Shown here: in pieces, positions 14,757 to 22,347 of the stretch | Layout: every line of letters begins with the position of its first letter | Numbering within the stretch: the first letter of the stretch is position 1 | Source of the DNA: Micromonospora sp. HNM0581 | Lineage (GTDB): Bacteria > Actinomycetota > Actinomycetes > Mycobacteriales > Micromonosporaceae | NCBI RefSeq assembly: GCF_012726175.1 | Contig: NZ_JAASAD010000006.1 | Span: 186,001 to 250,000 of the forward strand | DNA: 64,000 nt | Reading direction: 5' to 3' | Notes under the pieces: generated by a model | What the model was told of the DNA's origin: nothing | What the model saw: the letters and a program-made list of their open reading frames with translations, nothing else | The model's database searches: none | Made by a program: the position numbers and the translations under genes

Positions 14757-15851
14757 ATGACCTTCGTGACGGTTACGGCGGGTCTGGCCCTGATCGCCGT
14801 GGTGGTGGTCGACGTTTGGCTCACCGTGCTTCATCCGGACGCGGAGGGAGTTATCGCCCGTACGGTCCGGCGGCTTGTCTGGCGGGCCTCGTCGCTGACC
14901 GCCGGCCGACGTCGCACGCCCCGCCGCACGCCGCTGGTGTGGGCGGGACCGATCCTGGTCACCGGCACGTTCCTCGCCTGGCTCGGGCCGCTGATCCTGG
15001 GGGTCGCACTCGTCGTCTGGCCGAACCTGCACGGCTATCACCGGATCACCGGCTACGGACCAGCCGGTTTCGTCGACGCCCTCTACTACGCCACCGGGCT
15101 GCTGACCGTACTCGGCTTCGGCGACATCACCCCGGACACCGGTGCGCAGAAGCTGTTCGCCGTGACGGCCGGCGCCCTCGGCTTCGGCTTCTTCGCCGCG
15201 CTGGCCACCTACCTGATCGAGCTGATCACCGGGCTGACGGTCCGCAACCGGTTCGCACTGACCATCTACGACCAGGTGCGCGGCACCGACGGGGTGGGCC
15301 TGCTCACGCGGAGCCTGACCGACGAGGGGGTCGACGTGACCCGGGAGCGGTGCAGGGCCTGGGCCGCGAGCCTGCGGGAGGTCGACGACACCGTCCGCCG
15401 GTATCCCCTGGTCGCCCTCACCTACCGGCCCCGCCGTCGCGACTACGACATCGAGCCCGCCCTGGAACAGATGGCCGCTGTCACCGTCGCGGCGCTGCTG
15501 GTCGCCAGGTGTGAACCCTGGCGCGGTCTCCGACCCCGGGCGGAGGAGCTGGCGTACGCCCTGCTTCGACTCCAGGACACCATCACCACTCGTTACCTGG
15601 GCCGTCATCTGCTCCCGGCGAGCAGCAGGCCGGCGGCGGACAACGCAGCTCACGACGAGGTCCTACGCCGGCTGCACGCCCGGCTGGTCGACAAGCTGGG
15701 GGCGCGGTTCGATCGCCCATCGGGCGGCGACGAGTTGGTCCACGAGTTGCTCTCCGAGTCGCTGCCGTTCTTCGTGGCGCTGCGCGGCTGGTCGGTGCTC
15801 GGGATCACCGACGACGGCCCACCGATCGGGTTCGCCCAACCGGACGGGTAG
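14757..15851 (+). CDS. Two-transmembrane potassium-channel family protein
   Basis: A 364-residue protein. Hydrophobic segments lie at about 4-22, 62-92 and 130-155; between the last two is a pore-loop region, FVDALYYATGLLTVLGFGDITPDT. GFGD is the K-channel selectivity-filter core, but the position before it reads V-L rather than canonical T-V. The C-terminal about 200 residues are a soluble helical domain without a visible RCK/TrkA nucleotide fold. I chose the ATG at 14757 because the first membrane segment begins right after it. It stands alone, 55 bases after pseI, on the same strand, so read-through from the Pse operon is possible but a functional link is not evident. Confidence 0.75.
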   Translation: MTFVTVTAGLALIAVVVVDVWLTVLHPDAEGVIARTVRRLVWRASSLTAGRRRTPRRTPLVWAGPILVTGTFLAWLGPLILGVALVVWPNLHGYHRITGYGPAGFVDALYYATGLLTVLGFGDITPDTGAQKLFAVTAGALGFGFFAALATYLIELITGLTVRNRFALTIYDQVRGTDGVGLLTRSLTDEGVDVTRERCRAWAASLREVDDTVRRYPLVALTYRPRRRDYDIEPALEQMAAVTVAALLVARCEPWRGLRPRAEELAYALLRLQDTITTRYLGRHLLPASSRPAADNAAHDEVLRRLHARLVDKLGARFDRPSGGDELVHELLSESLPFFVALRGWSVLGITDDGPPIGFAQPDG

Positions 15852-15908
15852 ACGCGCCCCCGACGCGCGAAAGTGTCTTGGCGTTGGCGGGCGCGGATTC
15901 TGCGGGGG

Positions 15909-16349
15909 TCACCCGACGTTCGAGGCGCCACCGTCGGAACGGGACCGGCCCATCCGGTTGAGGTCGACGCGGTCGGTGAGGTCCGCCGGGGCGAAGGCGA
16001 CGGTGACGACCAGGTCGGCCAGCGGCAGGGTGCGCCACAGCCACACAGTGCCGGGCGGCACCTCCAGACCATGTCGACGCCACCAGAGGGCCACCGGTAC
16101 GTCGGCGAGCTTGGCCAGACACTCCACCCGGGTCCACCGGCCCCAGAAATCGGTGGACCCGAACCGGCGGGCCAACGTCACCGGTGGTGCAGCGTCGGTG
16201 CACTCGGCGTCGATCGCGACCCGCCAGCCGGGCACCGGCGGGGCGTACCAGCCGGCGCAGCGTCCGTCACCCAGATGGCTACGGGTGACGGCGTCACCCG
16301 AGTCGGCTGCCGCCGTCACCCGCAGGTGCCGGGGTGCGGCGGCGAGCAT
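15909..16349 (-). CDS. Hypothetical protein
   Basis: A 146-residue protein I do not recognise. Codon third positions are strongly G/C on this strand, which supports real coding. It has many Trp residues (WYAPPVPGWRVAID, STDFWGRWTRVECL, ALWWRRHG, GTVWLWRTLPLADL) and no signal peptide or membrane segment. It looks like a small globular cytoplasmic domain. The ATG at 16347-16349 is chosen because the frame upstream runs through the terminator that ends the ketoreductase operon. No clear ribosome site is visible, so the start is uncertain. It lies downstream of that terminator on the same strand and is convergent with the potassium channel gene. Confidence 0.6.
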   Translation of the reverse strand: MLAAAPRHLRVTAAADSGDAVTRSHLGDGRCAGWYAPPVPGWRVAIDAECTDAAPPVTLARRFGSTDFWGRWTRVECLAKLADVPVALWWRRHGLEVPPGTVWLWRTLPLADLVVTVAFAPADLTDRVDLNRMGRSRSDGGASNVG

Positions 16350-16358
16350 GGCGGACAC

Positions 16359-16394
16359 CCGGTGGCCCGCACCTCCGTGGGTGCGGGCCACCGG
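16359..16394 (-). terminator. Hairpin terminator of the ACP/ligase/ketoreductase operon
   Basis: A perfect 15-bp stem (16359-16373 with 16380-16394) with a six-base loop (TCCGTG) starts 10 bases after the ketoreductase stop. It is the strongest hairpin in this part of the window. Confidence 0.8.
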
Positions 16395-16404
16395 CTGCGG
16401 CGAA

Positions 16405-17163
16405 TCAGATCGAGGCGGCACCGTCCACCACGATGACCTGGCCGTTGATGTTCGTCTGGTCGCGCAGCAGCAGCCGCACCACCGGCACCACCTCCTCCGG
16501 CTCGGTCAGCTGACCGGTCGGCGTACGGCGCACGATCTGGTCGAGTTGGGTCTGGCCGAGCACCGCCGACATCTCCGAGGCGAAGAAGCCCGGCGCGACC
16601 GCGTTGACCAGCACCCGCCCACCGAGTTCCCGGGCGAGCGAACGGGTCGCCGCGTCCATCCCGCCCTTGGTCGCGGAGTACGCCACCAAGCCCGGGAAGC
16701 CGCGCTGCGCACAGATCGAGGTGATGTTGACGATGCGTCCCCGCCGGCCCTGAGCCAGCATCCGGCGTACGGCCAGCCGGGTGAGCTGCAACGGAGCGGT
16801 CAAATTGGTCTCGATGATCCGGGCGATGTCGGCGTTGGCGGTGTGCACGTGCAGCGAGTCCTGCCCGACGGCGGCGTTGTTCACCACACCGTCGATCGGG
16901 CCGAGCCGCTCCTCGGCCGCCCGGACGAACGCCTGCGCGGCGGCGAGGTCGGTGACGTCGACCGAGCCGACGTGTGCCCGCTCCGAATGGGCGTCTGCGA
17001 GCTTGGCCAGTTCGGGGGTGACGGTACGGGCGAAGGCGGCCACCTTCAGACCCGCTTCGAGCAGGTCGGTGACGATGGCGAGGCCGAGGCCGCGGGAGCC
17101 GCCGGAGACCAGCACCACGGAGCTGGGCGGTACGGGTCGGGCGGGGGTGGTGGGGTCAGACAT
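16405..17163 (-). CDS. SDR-family oxidoreductase, 3-oxoacyl-ACP reductase (FabG)-like
   Basis: A 252-residue classical short-chain dehydrogenase. The cofactor loop is SGGSRGLGLA (20-29), followed by NNAAVG, and the catalytic set is S149, Y162 and K166 (NITSICAQRGFPGLVAYSATKGG region). The C-terminus ends INGQVIVVDGAASI as in FabG-type reductases. Its ATG overlaps the stop of the acyl-adenylate ligase by eight bases, and an acyl carrier protein gene heads the same operon. That context suggests it reduces a 3-ketoacyl group on that dedicated ACP. A role on a free sugar or CoA substrate cannot be excluded. The operon is divergent from the PseH-like gene, which suggests the acyl product is used on the amino sugar. 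Confidence 0.87.
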   Translation of the reverse strand: MSDPTTPARPVPPSSVVLVSGGSRGLGLAIVTDLLEAGLKVAAFARTVTPELAKLADAHSERAHVGSVDVTDLAAAQAFVRAAEERLGPIDGVVNNAAVGQDSLHVHTANADIARIIETNLTAPLQLTRLAVRRMLAQGRRGRIVNITSICAQRGFPGLVAYSATKGGMDAATRSLARELGGRVLVNAVAPGFFASEMSAVLGQTQLDQIVRRTPTGQLTEPEEVVPVVRLLLRDQTNINGQVIVVDGAASI

Positions 17164-18436
17164 CGCTCTTCAGGGTCTCCTTGACGGGAATCTCGGTCAG
17201 TACGCGGATCCGCCGTGGGACCGCGTACTCGGGCAACTGGTCGGCGCACCAGCGCACCAGCGTCGCCTCGTCCACCATCGCCTCGGCAGGCACCGGCCGG
17301 GGGTCGGCCACACCTCCCGTCGGTACCACCTCGGCGACGACCATGTGGCCGAGCAGCGGGGCACGTCGACCGGTGACCCGCGCCCAGGCCACCTGCGGGT
17401 GGGCGGTCAGCACGTCGCGGACAAGACCCGCCGAGACCTTGCTGCCGCCGACGTTGATCTCGTCGGCGTCGAGCCGGCCGGTGATCAGCACCCGGTCACC
17501 GACCAGCTGCGCCCGGTCGCCGGTGCGGACCGGACCGTCGAGCCCGGCACCGTGGTACGGCGAAGTGATCACCAGTTCCCCGTCGCGGACCCCGATGGTG
17601 GGACGCCCCGCAACCTCGCGGTCCAGCCAGTCTGCCGGGAACCCGGCCTGTCCGTCGTGCACCACGATGGCCGCGCCCACCTCGGATGAGGCGTAGATCC
17701 AGGAGATCCGAGCGGCCGGGAAGACCTCCCGCAGCCGGTCCAGGATCGTCTGGTCCACCGGTTCGCCGCCGAGGGTCAGCTGACGGAGCGGCACCCGGGC
17801 CAGCCCGTCCGGGTCACGGTGCAGGGCCCGCCGCCAGAAGGTCGGCGTGCCGGAGGCGGCGTCCACCCCGTGCTCGGCCGCCAGCGCCGGCCAGTCGTCG
17901 AGCTGGTCCGGCTCCACCACCACCAGGTGCTGTCCGGGCTGGGTCAGCGACAGCGTGACCACCTGCCACCAGGCGTACGTGCCGGGGGCGTACGGGCACA
18001 GCCAGGTCCGTGCGGGCTGCTGCCCCCGGACGGTGGTCAACGATTCGAGGGTGTGACCGACCCGCTTGGGACGGCCGGTGGATCCGGAGGTCAGTAGCCA
18101 CAACCGGCCACGCTCGGCGGTACGCGTACCCGTGGTCACTGCCTCCCCGGTTGTCTGCGCACCCAGTTCGGTCACCACGAACCCGGTGTCCCGCAGGTCG
18201 TCACGCATCGCCGCGTCGACCCGGCTGGCGGTGCTGAGCAGCAGCTCGGTGCCGTGCGCGGCGTGGTGCCGGGCGGCGGCGAGCGCGTACCGGGCGGAGT
18301 GGACCAGCACGGCCGCGGGCTCCGGCAGGATCAGCTCCGGCAGGTCACGCCAGGTCAGCGGGGTACCGTCGACGACGACCCGGTTGTCCGCCCCCGCCGG
18401 GTGGACGGGAGCCTGCGGGACGGTCTCGACGCTCAC
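17156..18436 (-). CDS. Short acyl-adenylate ligase (AMP-dependent synthetase family)
   Basis: A 426-residue member of the ANL superfamily that activates a carboxylic acid with ATP, presumably loading the adjacent ACP. The phosphate loop is LLTSGSTGRPKRVGHT (115-130). Other conserved segments are LTLGGEPVDQTILDRL, YASSEVGAAIVVHD, and a hinge-containing VLITGRLDADEINVGGSKVSAGLV. The terminal ETLKSDV places the A10-type lysine near the end. It is shorter than typical 500-residue members because the N-terminal subdomain is reduced. Its GTG start overlaps the ACP stop (GTGA), and its own stop overlaps the reductase start. The acid is unknown; small acyl or hydroxyacyl acids are the simplest guess in a sugar-acylation setting. 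Confidence 0.88.
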   Translation of the reverse strand: MSVETVPQAPVHPAGADNRVVVDGTPLTWRDLPELILPEPAAVLVHSARYALAAARHHAAHGTELLLSTASRVDAAMRDDLRDTGFVVTELGAQTTGEAVTTGTRTAERGRLWLLTSGSTGRPKRVGHTLESLTTVRGQQPARTWLCPYAPGTYAWWQVVTLSLTQPGQHLVVVEPDQLDDWPALAAEHGVDAASGTPTFWRRALHRDPDGLARVPLRQLTLGGEPVDQTILDRLREVFPAARISWIYASSEVGAAIVVHDGQAGFPADWLDREVAGRPTIGVRDGELVITSPYHGAGLDGPVRTGDRAQLVGDRVLITGRLDADEINVGGSKVSAGLVRDVLTAHPQVAWARVTGRRAPLLGHMVVAEVVPTGGVADPRPVPAEAMVDEATLVRWCADQLPEYAVPRRIRVLTEIPVKETLKSDV

Positions 18437-18684
18437 TGCCGCTGCAACTCGACGAGGAAGTCGAGCACGTCGCCGACGGTGGTGATCCGACGCAGCCCGG
18501 GCGCGTCGAAGTTGAGTTCCTCTCCCGTGGCGTCCTCGACGCGCAGCGCCAACTCGGAGAAGTCAAGCGACCGGAAACCGATCTCGCGTAGGTCGGCGGC
18601 GTCGTCGGAGGGCAACGCCTTGCCCTGGTTCTTGAGAACCTCGCCCATGAGGTCGCGGATCTGCGCCCGACTCAATTCCTTCAT
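18433..18684 (-). CDS. Acyl carrier protein
   Basis: An 83-residue acidic carrier protein. The phosphopantetheine attachment serine is S39 in IGFRSLDFSEL, where the usual DSL is replaced by RSL, as in several dedicated ACPs. Helices flank it (SRAQIRDLMGEVL and VGDVLDFLVELQ). It heads a three-gene operon with the acyl-adenylate ligase and FabG-like reductase, each overlapping the next. There is no Shine-Dalgarno before the ATG at 18682-18684, and a TACACT -10 box lies seven bases upstream, so the mRNA is probably leaderless. It is a pathway-specific ACP rather than that of fatty acid synthesis, because no fab condensing enzymes are nearby. Confidence 0.9.
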   Translation of the reverse strand: MKELSRAQIRDLMGEVLKNQGKALPSDDAADLREIGFRSLDFSELALRVEDATGEELNFDAPGLRRITTVGDVLDFLVELQRQ

Positions 18685-18691
18685 GCGGCGG

Positions 18692-18722
18692 AGTGTACAG
18701 CCAGGTGAATCGTGATTAGGGT
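18692..18722. promoter_or_regulatory. Overlapping divergent promoters for the ACP operon and pseH
   Basis: Forward: TGTACA (18694-18699), a 17-base spacer and TAGGGT (18717-18722) precede the pseH GTG. Reverse: a -10 box TACACT (18692-18697) lies seven bases before the ACP ATG. The reverse -10 and the forward -35 share bases, so the two promoters probably compete or are jointly controlled. Confidence 0.5.
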
Positions 18723-18734
18723 GCCCCGGGACAG

Positions 18735-19271
18735 GTGAACGAGACGGAAAGCGAGCGGTACGTGTTGCGTGACGCCACCGAGGACGACGTTAACCTGATG
18801 TTGTCCTGGCGTAATCAGGAAATCAATCGGCAGGTCAGCAAGACCAGTCACGTCATCACTGCCGAGGAGCACCGGCGGTGGTGGTCGGCGGTTCGCCAGG
18901 ACCCCACCCGCCAGGTGTTGACCTACCTGCGGGACGGTGTGCCCAGCGGCGCGGTCGCCTTCTTCGACCTACGGTTGTCCGAGCCGCGTACCGGCGGGTG
19001 GGGCTTCTACCTGGACGCCGAGGGGTTGGCCGACCGGGGCGAGACGCTGCCCGCCTGGCTGGAGGTGATGCGGGAGGCGGTGGACCACGCGTTCGACGTG
19101 CTGGACCTGGAGCGGCTCGACGGTGAGGTGCTCGCCCACAACACGGTGGTGCGTCAGATGAACCGCCGGTTCCGATTCGTCGAGGGAACCGGCCGCCAGG
19201 AGACCCATGACGGCCGGGAAATCACGGTGATACCCATTTCCCTGGAGCGCATCAACCGTCGTGTTCGCTGA
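18735..19271 (+). CDS. pseH: GNAT N-acetyltransferase, PseH-like
   Basis: A 178-residue GNAT protein. It begins YVLRDATEDDVNLMLSWRNQEINRQVSKTSHVITAEEHRRWW, the pattern of PseH and related amino-sugar N-acyltransferases (LR..TEDDxxxLLxWRN). An acetyl-CoA or acyl-donor region follows (GGWGFYLD, VMREAVDHAFDVLDLERLDGEVLAHNTVVRQMNRRFRF). In the Pse pathway it acylates the 4-amino group made by PseC. The GTG at 18735 follows GGGACAG. It is divergent by 50 bases from an ACP/ligase/ketoreductase operon, so its donor may be an acyl-ACP rather than acetyl-CoA. That last point is inference from arrangement only. Confidence 0.85.
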   Translation: MNETESERYVLRDATEDDVNLMLSWRNQEINRQVSKTSHVITAEEHRRWWSAVRQDPTRQVLTYLRDGVPSGAVAFFDLRLSEPRTGGWGFYLDAEGLADRGETLPAWLEVMREAVDHAFDVLDLERLDGEVLAHNTVVRQMNRRFRFVEGTGRQETHDGREITVIPISLERINRRVR

Positions 19272-19346
19272 TCAGCGACGTTTCGTCCACTCATTGTTCA
19301 CGTAGCGGACGAGTGGTGTTTGCCGTCGATTGGGGAATGCCGGGTG

Positions 19347-21101
19347 TCAGCCGCGCCGCCACCCGGCCCACTTCCGCTGCGGGTCGCCGCCCAGCCGGAC
19401 GAAGCCGAACCGGGTGCCGTCCCAGTCCCCCGGCTCGCCAGGCGCCCAACGCGCGAAGACCACGTCGGCGTCGACTGGCGGCCGGTCCCCGAACCACGGG
19501 ACCTCGGTCCAGGTGACCTGATGGCTGAGGTTGAAGCGGAGCTGGTAGGGCACGCCGGTGGAGGCAGCGACCCGCTCAGGTGACCGGATACCCAACTCGG
19601 TCACACCAGGTACCGGCGTACCTTCCACCGCCAGCGGGCGAACCAGCCGCTGCATGAGCACCTGCGTGGTCGCCACGTTGACCACGACAAGCGCGGTGAG
19701 CATCACCGCCAGCAGTACGGTACGCGTGTTGCGTCGACGGACCGCGAGCACCAGCACGACCAGCAGACAACCGGCGATCCCGATGGCCGAGCCGACCAGG
19801 GGACGCATCTGCTGCCACCCGTCGGTCAGGGCCACCAGGTCCGGTGCGCTGAATCCACCCCACCGCAGCGGCACACCCCGGGCCTCGGCGCGGTCCAGGC
19901 GTAGGCGGATCAGTGCACCGCCCACCGCGAGCAGCAGCACGGCGACCCCGGCCCGGCGCAGCAACGGACGGTACGCCGTGCCGAACAGCAGTCCGACACC
20001 GACAAGCAACCAGAACGAGGCGAACATCTGCACGTAGCGGGCGTAGATGGCGTCCGGCACCCGGTCCGGCACCCCGGCCAGGACGAGCTCCGCACCGAAG
20101 GCGACCCCGACGGTGACCAGCAGGGCCACACCGAACGTCCACCTGGTGGCCGCACCGCCCCGACGGAACACCCTAATCACCGCCTCGGCACCGGCCAGAC
20201 CGGCCAGTCCGAAAGTGACGACCGTCAGATACCAGAGCTGCGTGCCGACCGACGCCAGCACCTGCGAGAGCCCCCGCACCGAGGTGAGCGCCCGCGCGGC
20301 ATTGCCATCTGCCGGCTTGCCGAGCAGCTGCACCGACTCACCGAGCAGTCGTATCCCCACCTCGTTGGTCAGCACTGCGGCCAGCACCGCAATGACCGCC
20401 GCCAGCAGCGCGGCCGGACCCAGCCGACGGCGGACGAACAGGACCAAAGCCAGCAGCGCGTACCCGGCAACGATCACCACGCCGCGCGAATGCATCAGAT
20501 GACAGGCGCCCGCGAACGCGCCGCACATCGTCGCGGTGGCCAGACCCGGCCGGTCGACGAGCCGGTGCACGGCGAGCAACCAGGCCAGCAGCAGTGGTCC
20601 GAGCACCGCGTCGGTCATCGCCACCGTGGTGTGGAAGACCACCGCCGGTAGCGTCGCCGCGGCGAGGGCCGCCACGAAGGCGGGAACGGGCCGTAGCGCC
20701 AGCAGCCGCCGGCCGAGCAGGTACGCCAGCGGCAGGACCGTCGCGTTGAGCGCCGCGTTGATCACCCGTACGAGCAGGTAGGTGTCGGAGAACTCCCGGC
20801 CGAGGAGGAAGGCCGGTGCGATCAGCAGCGGGTAGCCGATCCGGCGTAGCGTCTCGTTCTCGCTGCTGAAGCCGCCCGGGCCACCGGCCAGGGCGCGTGC
20901 GGTGTTGAGGTAGCTGTCCTCGTCGGTGTGCGCGAACGGCATACCGGCGTGCCGGGCCAGCCAGATCCGCCAGGCGGTCGCCAGCAACCAGCCACCCACC
21001 ATGAGCAGGGGCAGCAACAGGCGTCGGCGGTGGTCCGGCGCCCACCCGCGTGGATCCGGCGACCCGTGCTCGGCGCGTGCCGCTTCGATCTCGACGGTCA
21101 T
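19347..21101 (-). CDS. GT39/ArnT-like polytopic glycosyltransferase (membrane protein)
   Basis: A 584-residue integral membrane protein with about twelve hydrophobic segments and a soluble C-terminal domain of about 100 residues. The first extracytoplasmic loop has an acidic motif, AHTDEDSYLNTARALAGG, typical of GT-C enzymes that use lipid-phosphate sugars. Later features include LVRVINAALNATVLPLAYLLGRRL. It probably adds a polyprenyl-linked sugar to the polymer outside the membrane. I chose the ATG at 21099-21101 because GGAGGG lies just upstream. The frame continues to a GTG four codons earlier. It is divergent from pseB and convergent with pseH. No sugar specificity can be inferred. Confidence 0.82.
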   Translation of the reverse strand: MTVEIEAARAEHGSPDPRGWAPDHRRRLLLPLLMVGGWLLATAWRIWLARHAGMPFAHTDEDSYLNTARALAGGPGGFSSENETLRRIGYPLLIAPAFLLGREFSDTYLLVRVINAALNATVLPLAYLLGRRLLALRPVPAFVAALAAATLPAVVFHTTVAMTDAVLGPLLLAWLLAVHRLVDRPGLATATMCGAFAGACHLMHSRGVVIVAGYALLALVLFVRRRLGPAALLAAVIAVLAAVLTNEVGIRLLGESVQLLGKPADGNAARALTSVRGLSQVLASVGTQLWYLTVVTFGLAGLAGAEAVIRVFRRGGAATRWTFGVALLVTVGVAFGAELVLAGVPDRVPDAIYARYVQMFASFWLLVGVGLLFGTAYRPLLRRAGVAVLLLAVGGALIRLRLDRAEARGVPLRWGGFSAPDLVALTDGWQQMRPLVGSAIGIAGCLLVVLVLAVRRRNTRTVLLAVMLTALVVVNVATTQVLMQRLVRPLAVEGTPVPGVTELGIRSPERVAASTGVPYQLRFNLSHQVTWTEVPWFGDRPPVDADVVFARWAPGEPGDWDGTRFGFVRLGGDPQRKWAGWRRG

Positions 21102-21262
21102 CGTCCCTCCCACGACGCGACCGGGCGGGTGGCGGCCGTCCGCGCCCCGGTTCCCGGTCGGGTCGAGACCCTAGCGGTCAGGTCGACGCGAGTCGGTGGG
21201 CACGCCGCGACGACGACAGGTGTTCGCCAGCTGGGTGCCCGCCATTCACCGTTGTACGTCAT

Positions 21263-21296
21263 GCGGTTAACCGCGGGGCATGGGCCCGTTAACCCG
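21263..21296. promoter_or_regulatory. Paired GTTAAC motifs upstream of pseB
   Basis: GCGGTTAACCGC (21263-21274) is a perfect 12-bp palindrome. CCGTTAACCC (21287-21296) lies with its centre 22 bases further on, two helical turns, followed by a -10-like TAGCGT (21303-21308). This is a candidate two-site operator or activator site in the 262-base divergent gap 21102-21363, which otherwise shows nothing. Confidence 0.4.
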
Positions 21297-21363
21297 CCGC
21301 GTCTAGCGTTCCCACCCGGCCGGCCGAGGCCGACCGCGAATCCGACACACACGGGAGCACCAG

Positions 21364-22347
21364 TTGAGCGAGCTGAACGGATCGTCCATCCTCGTCACAG
21401 GGGGAACGGGTTCCTTCGGCAGGACCTTCCTGCGGCACCTACTCGCCGAGACGGATCCGGCCCGGGTGGTTGTCTTCTCCCGCGACGAACTCAAGCAGTA
21501 CGAACTGCGTCAGCAGCTGGGCGACGACCCGCGGCTGCGCTGGTTCATCGGCGACGTCCGGGACCGGCACCGGTTGACCCGGGCCATGCACGGTGTGGAC
21601 CATGTCGTGCACGCCGCCGCCCTCAAGCAGGTCGACACCGCGGAGTACAACCCGTCGGAGTTCATCGCCACGAACATCACCGGTTCGCAGCACGTCGTCG
21701 ACGCGGCCATCGAGGCCGGCGTACAGAAGGTGGTGGCCCTCTCCACCGACAAGGCGTCCAGCCCCATCAACCTGTACGGTGCGACGAAGCTGGTCGGCGA
21801 CAAGCTGTTCATCTCCGCCAACCACTACGCGGCGCAGCACCCGACCCGCTTCGCGGTGGTTCGCTACGGCAACGTGGTCGGCAGCCGTGGTTCGGTGGTC
21901 CCGTTGTTCCGGCGGCTCGCGGCCGAGGGCAAGAGCCTGCCGATCACCGACAAGCGGATGACCCGCTTCTGGATCACCCTGGACCAGGCTGTGCAGTTCG
22001 TCATCGACTCGTTCGACCAGATGCAGGGCGGTGAACTCTTCGTGCCCCGCATCCCCAGCATGCGCATCCTCGACCTGGTCGAGGCTGTCGCCCCGGCGGC
22101 CACCACCCACGAGATCGGTATCCGCCCCGGCGAGAAGCTGCACGAGGAGATGATCGCCCCGGACGACAGCCGCCGGACGCTGATCGCCAAGGACCGGTTC
22201 ATCGTGCAGCCGACGATCGCCACCTGGGGCTACCAGCCCCCGTTCGGGTGCGAGCCGGTAGCGGACGGCTTCGCGTACCAGTCGGACACCAACGACCAGT
22301 GGCTCACCGTGCCCCAGCTACGCGAGATGCTCGGCATCGCGGCATGA
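21364..22347 (+). CDS. pseB: UDP-N-acetylglucosamine 4,6-dehydratase (inverting), PseB
   Basis: A 327-residue extended SDR catalysing the first step of pseudaminic acid synthesis: 4,6-dehydration and C5 epimerisation of UDP-GlcNAc. The cofactor loop is TGGTGSFG (12-19). The catalytic set is T128-D129-K130 (LSTDKA) and Y138/K142 (NLYGATK), plus AALKQVDTAEYNP, as in short, soluble PseB rather than membrane-bound capsular dehydratases. RYGNVVGSRGSVVPLF and RPGEKLHEEMI are further family markers. Start is an unusual TTG at 21364, preceded by GGGAGC, and the first residues fit other PseB proteins. Its stop overlaps the pseC ATG (ATGA), starting a six-gene run of overlapping or closely spaced genes to pseG. 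Confidence 0.95.
   Translation: MSELNGSSILVTGGTGSFGRTFLRHLLAETDPARVVVFSRDELKQYELRQQLGDDPRLRWFIGDVRDRHRLTRAMHGVDHVVHAAALKQVDTAEYNPSEFIATNITGSQHVVDAAIEAGVQKVVALSTDKASSPINLYGATKLVGDKLFISANHYAAQHPTRFAVVRYGNVVGSRGSVVPLFRRLAAEGKSLPITDKRMTRFWITLDQAVQFVIDSFDQMQGGELFVPRIPSMRILDLVEAVAPAATTHEIGIRPGEKLHEEMIAPDDSRRTLIAKDRFIVQPTIATWGYQPPFGCEPVADGFAYQSDTNDQWLTVPQLREMLGIAA

Noticed and set aside
19272..19346. Possible terminator between pseH and the GT39-like gene
   Set aside because: CCACTC/GAGTGG has an 18-base loop and mismatched flanks; not convincing.
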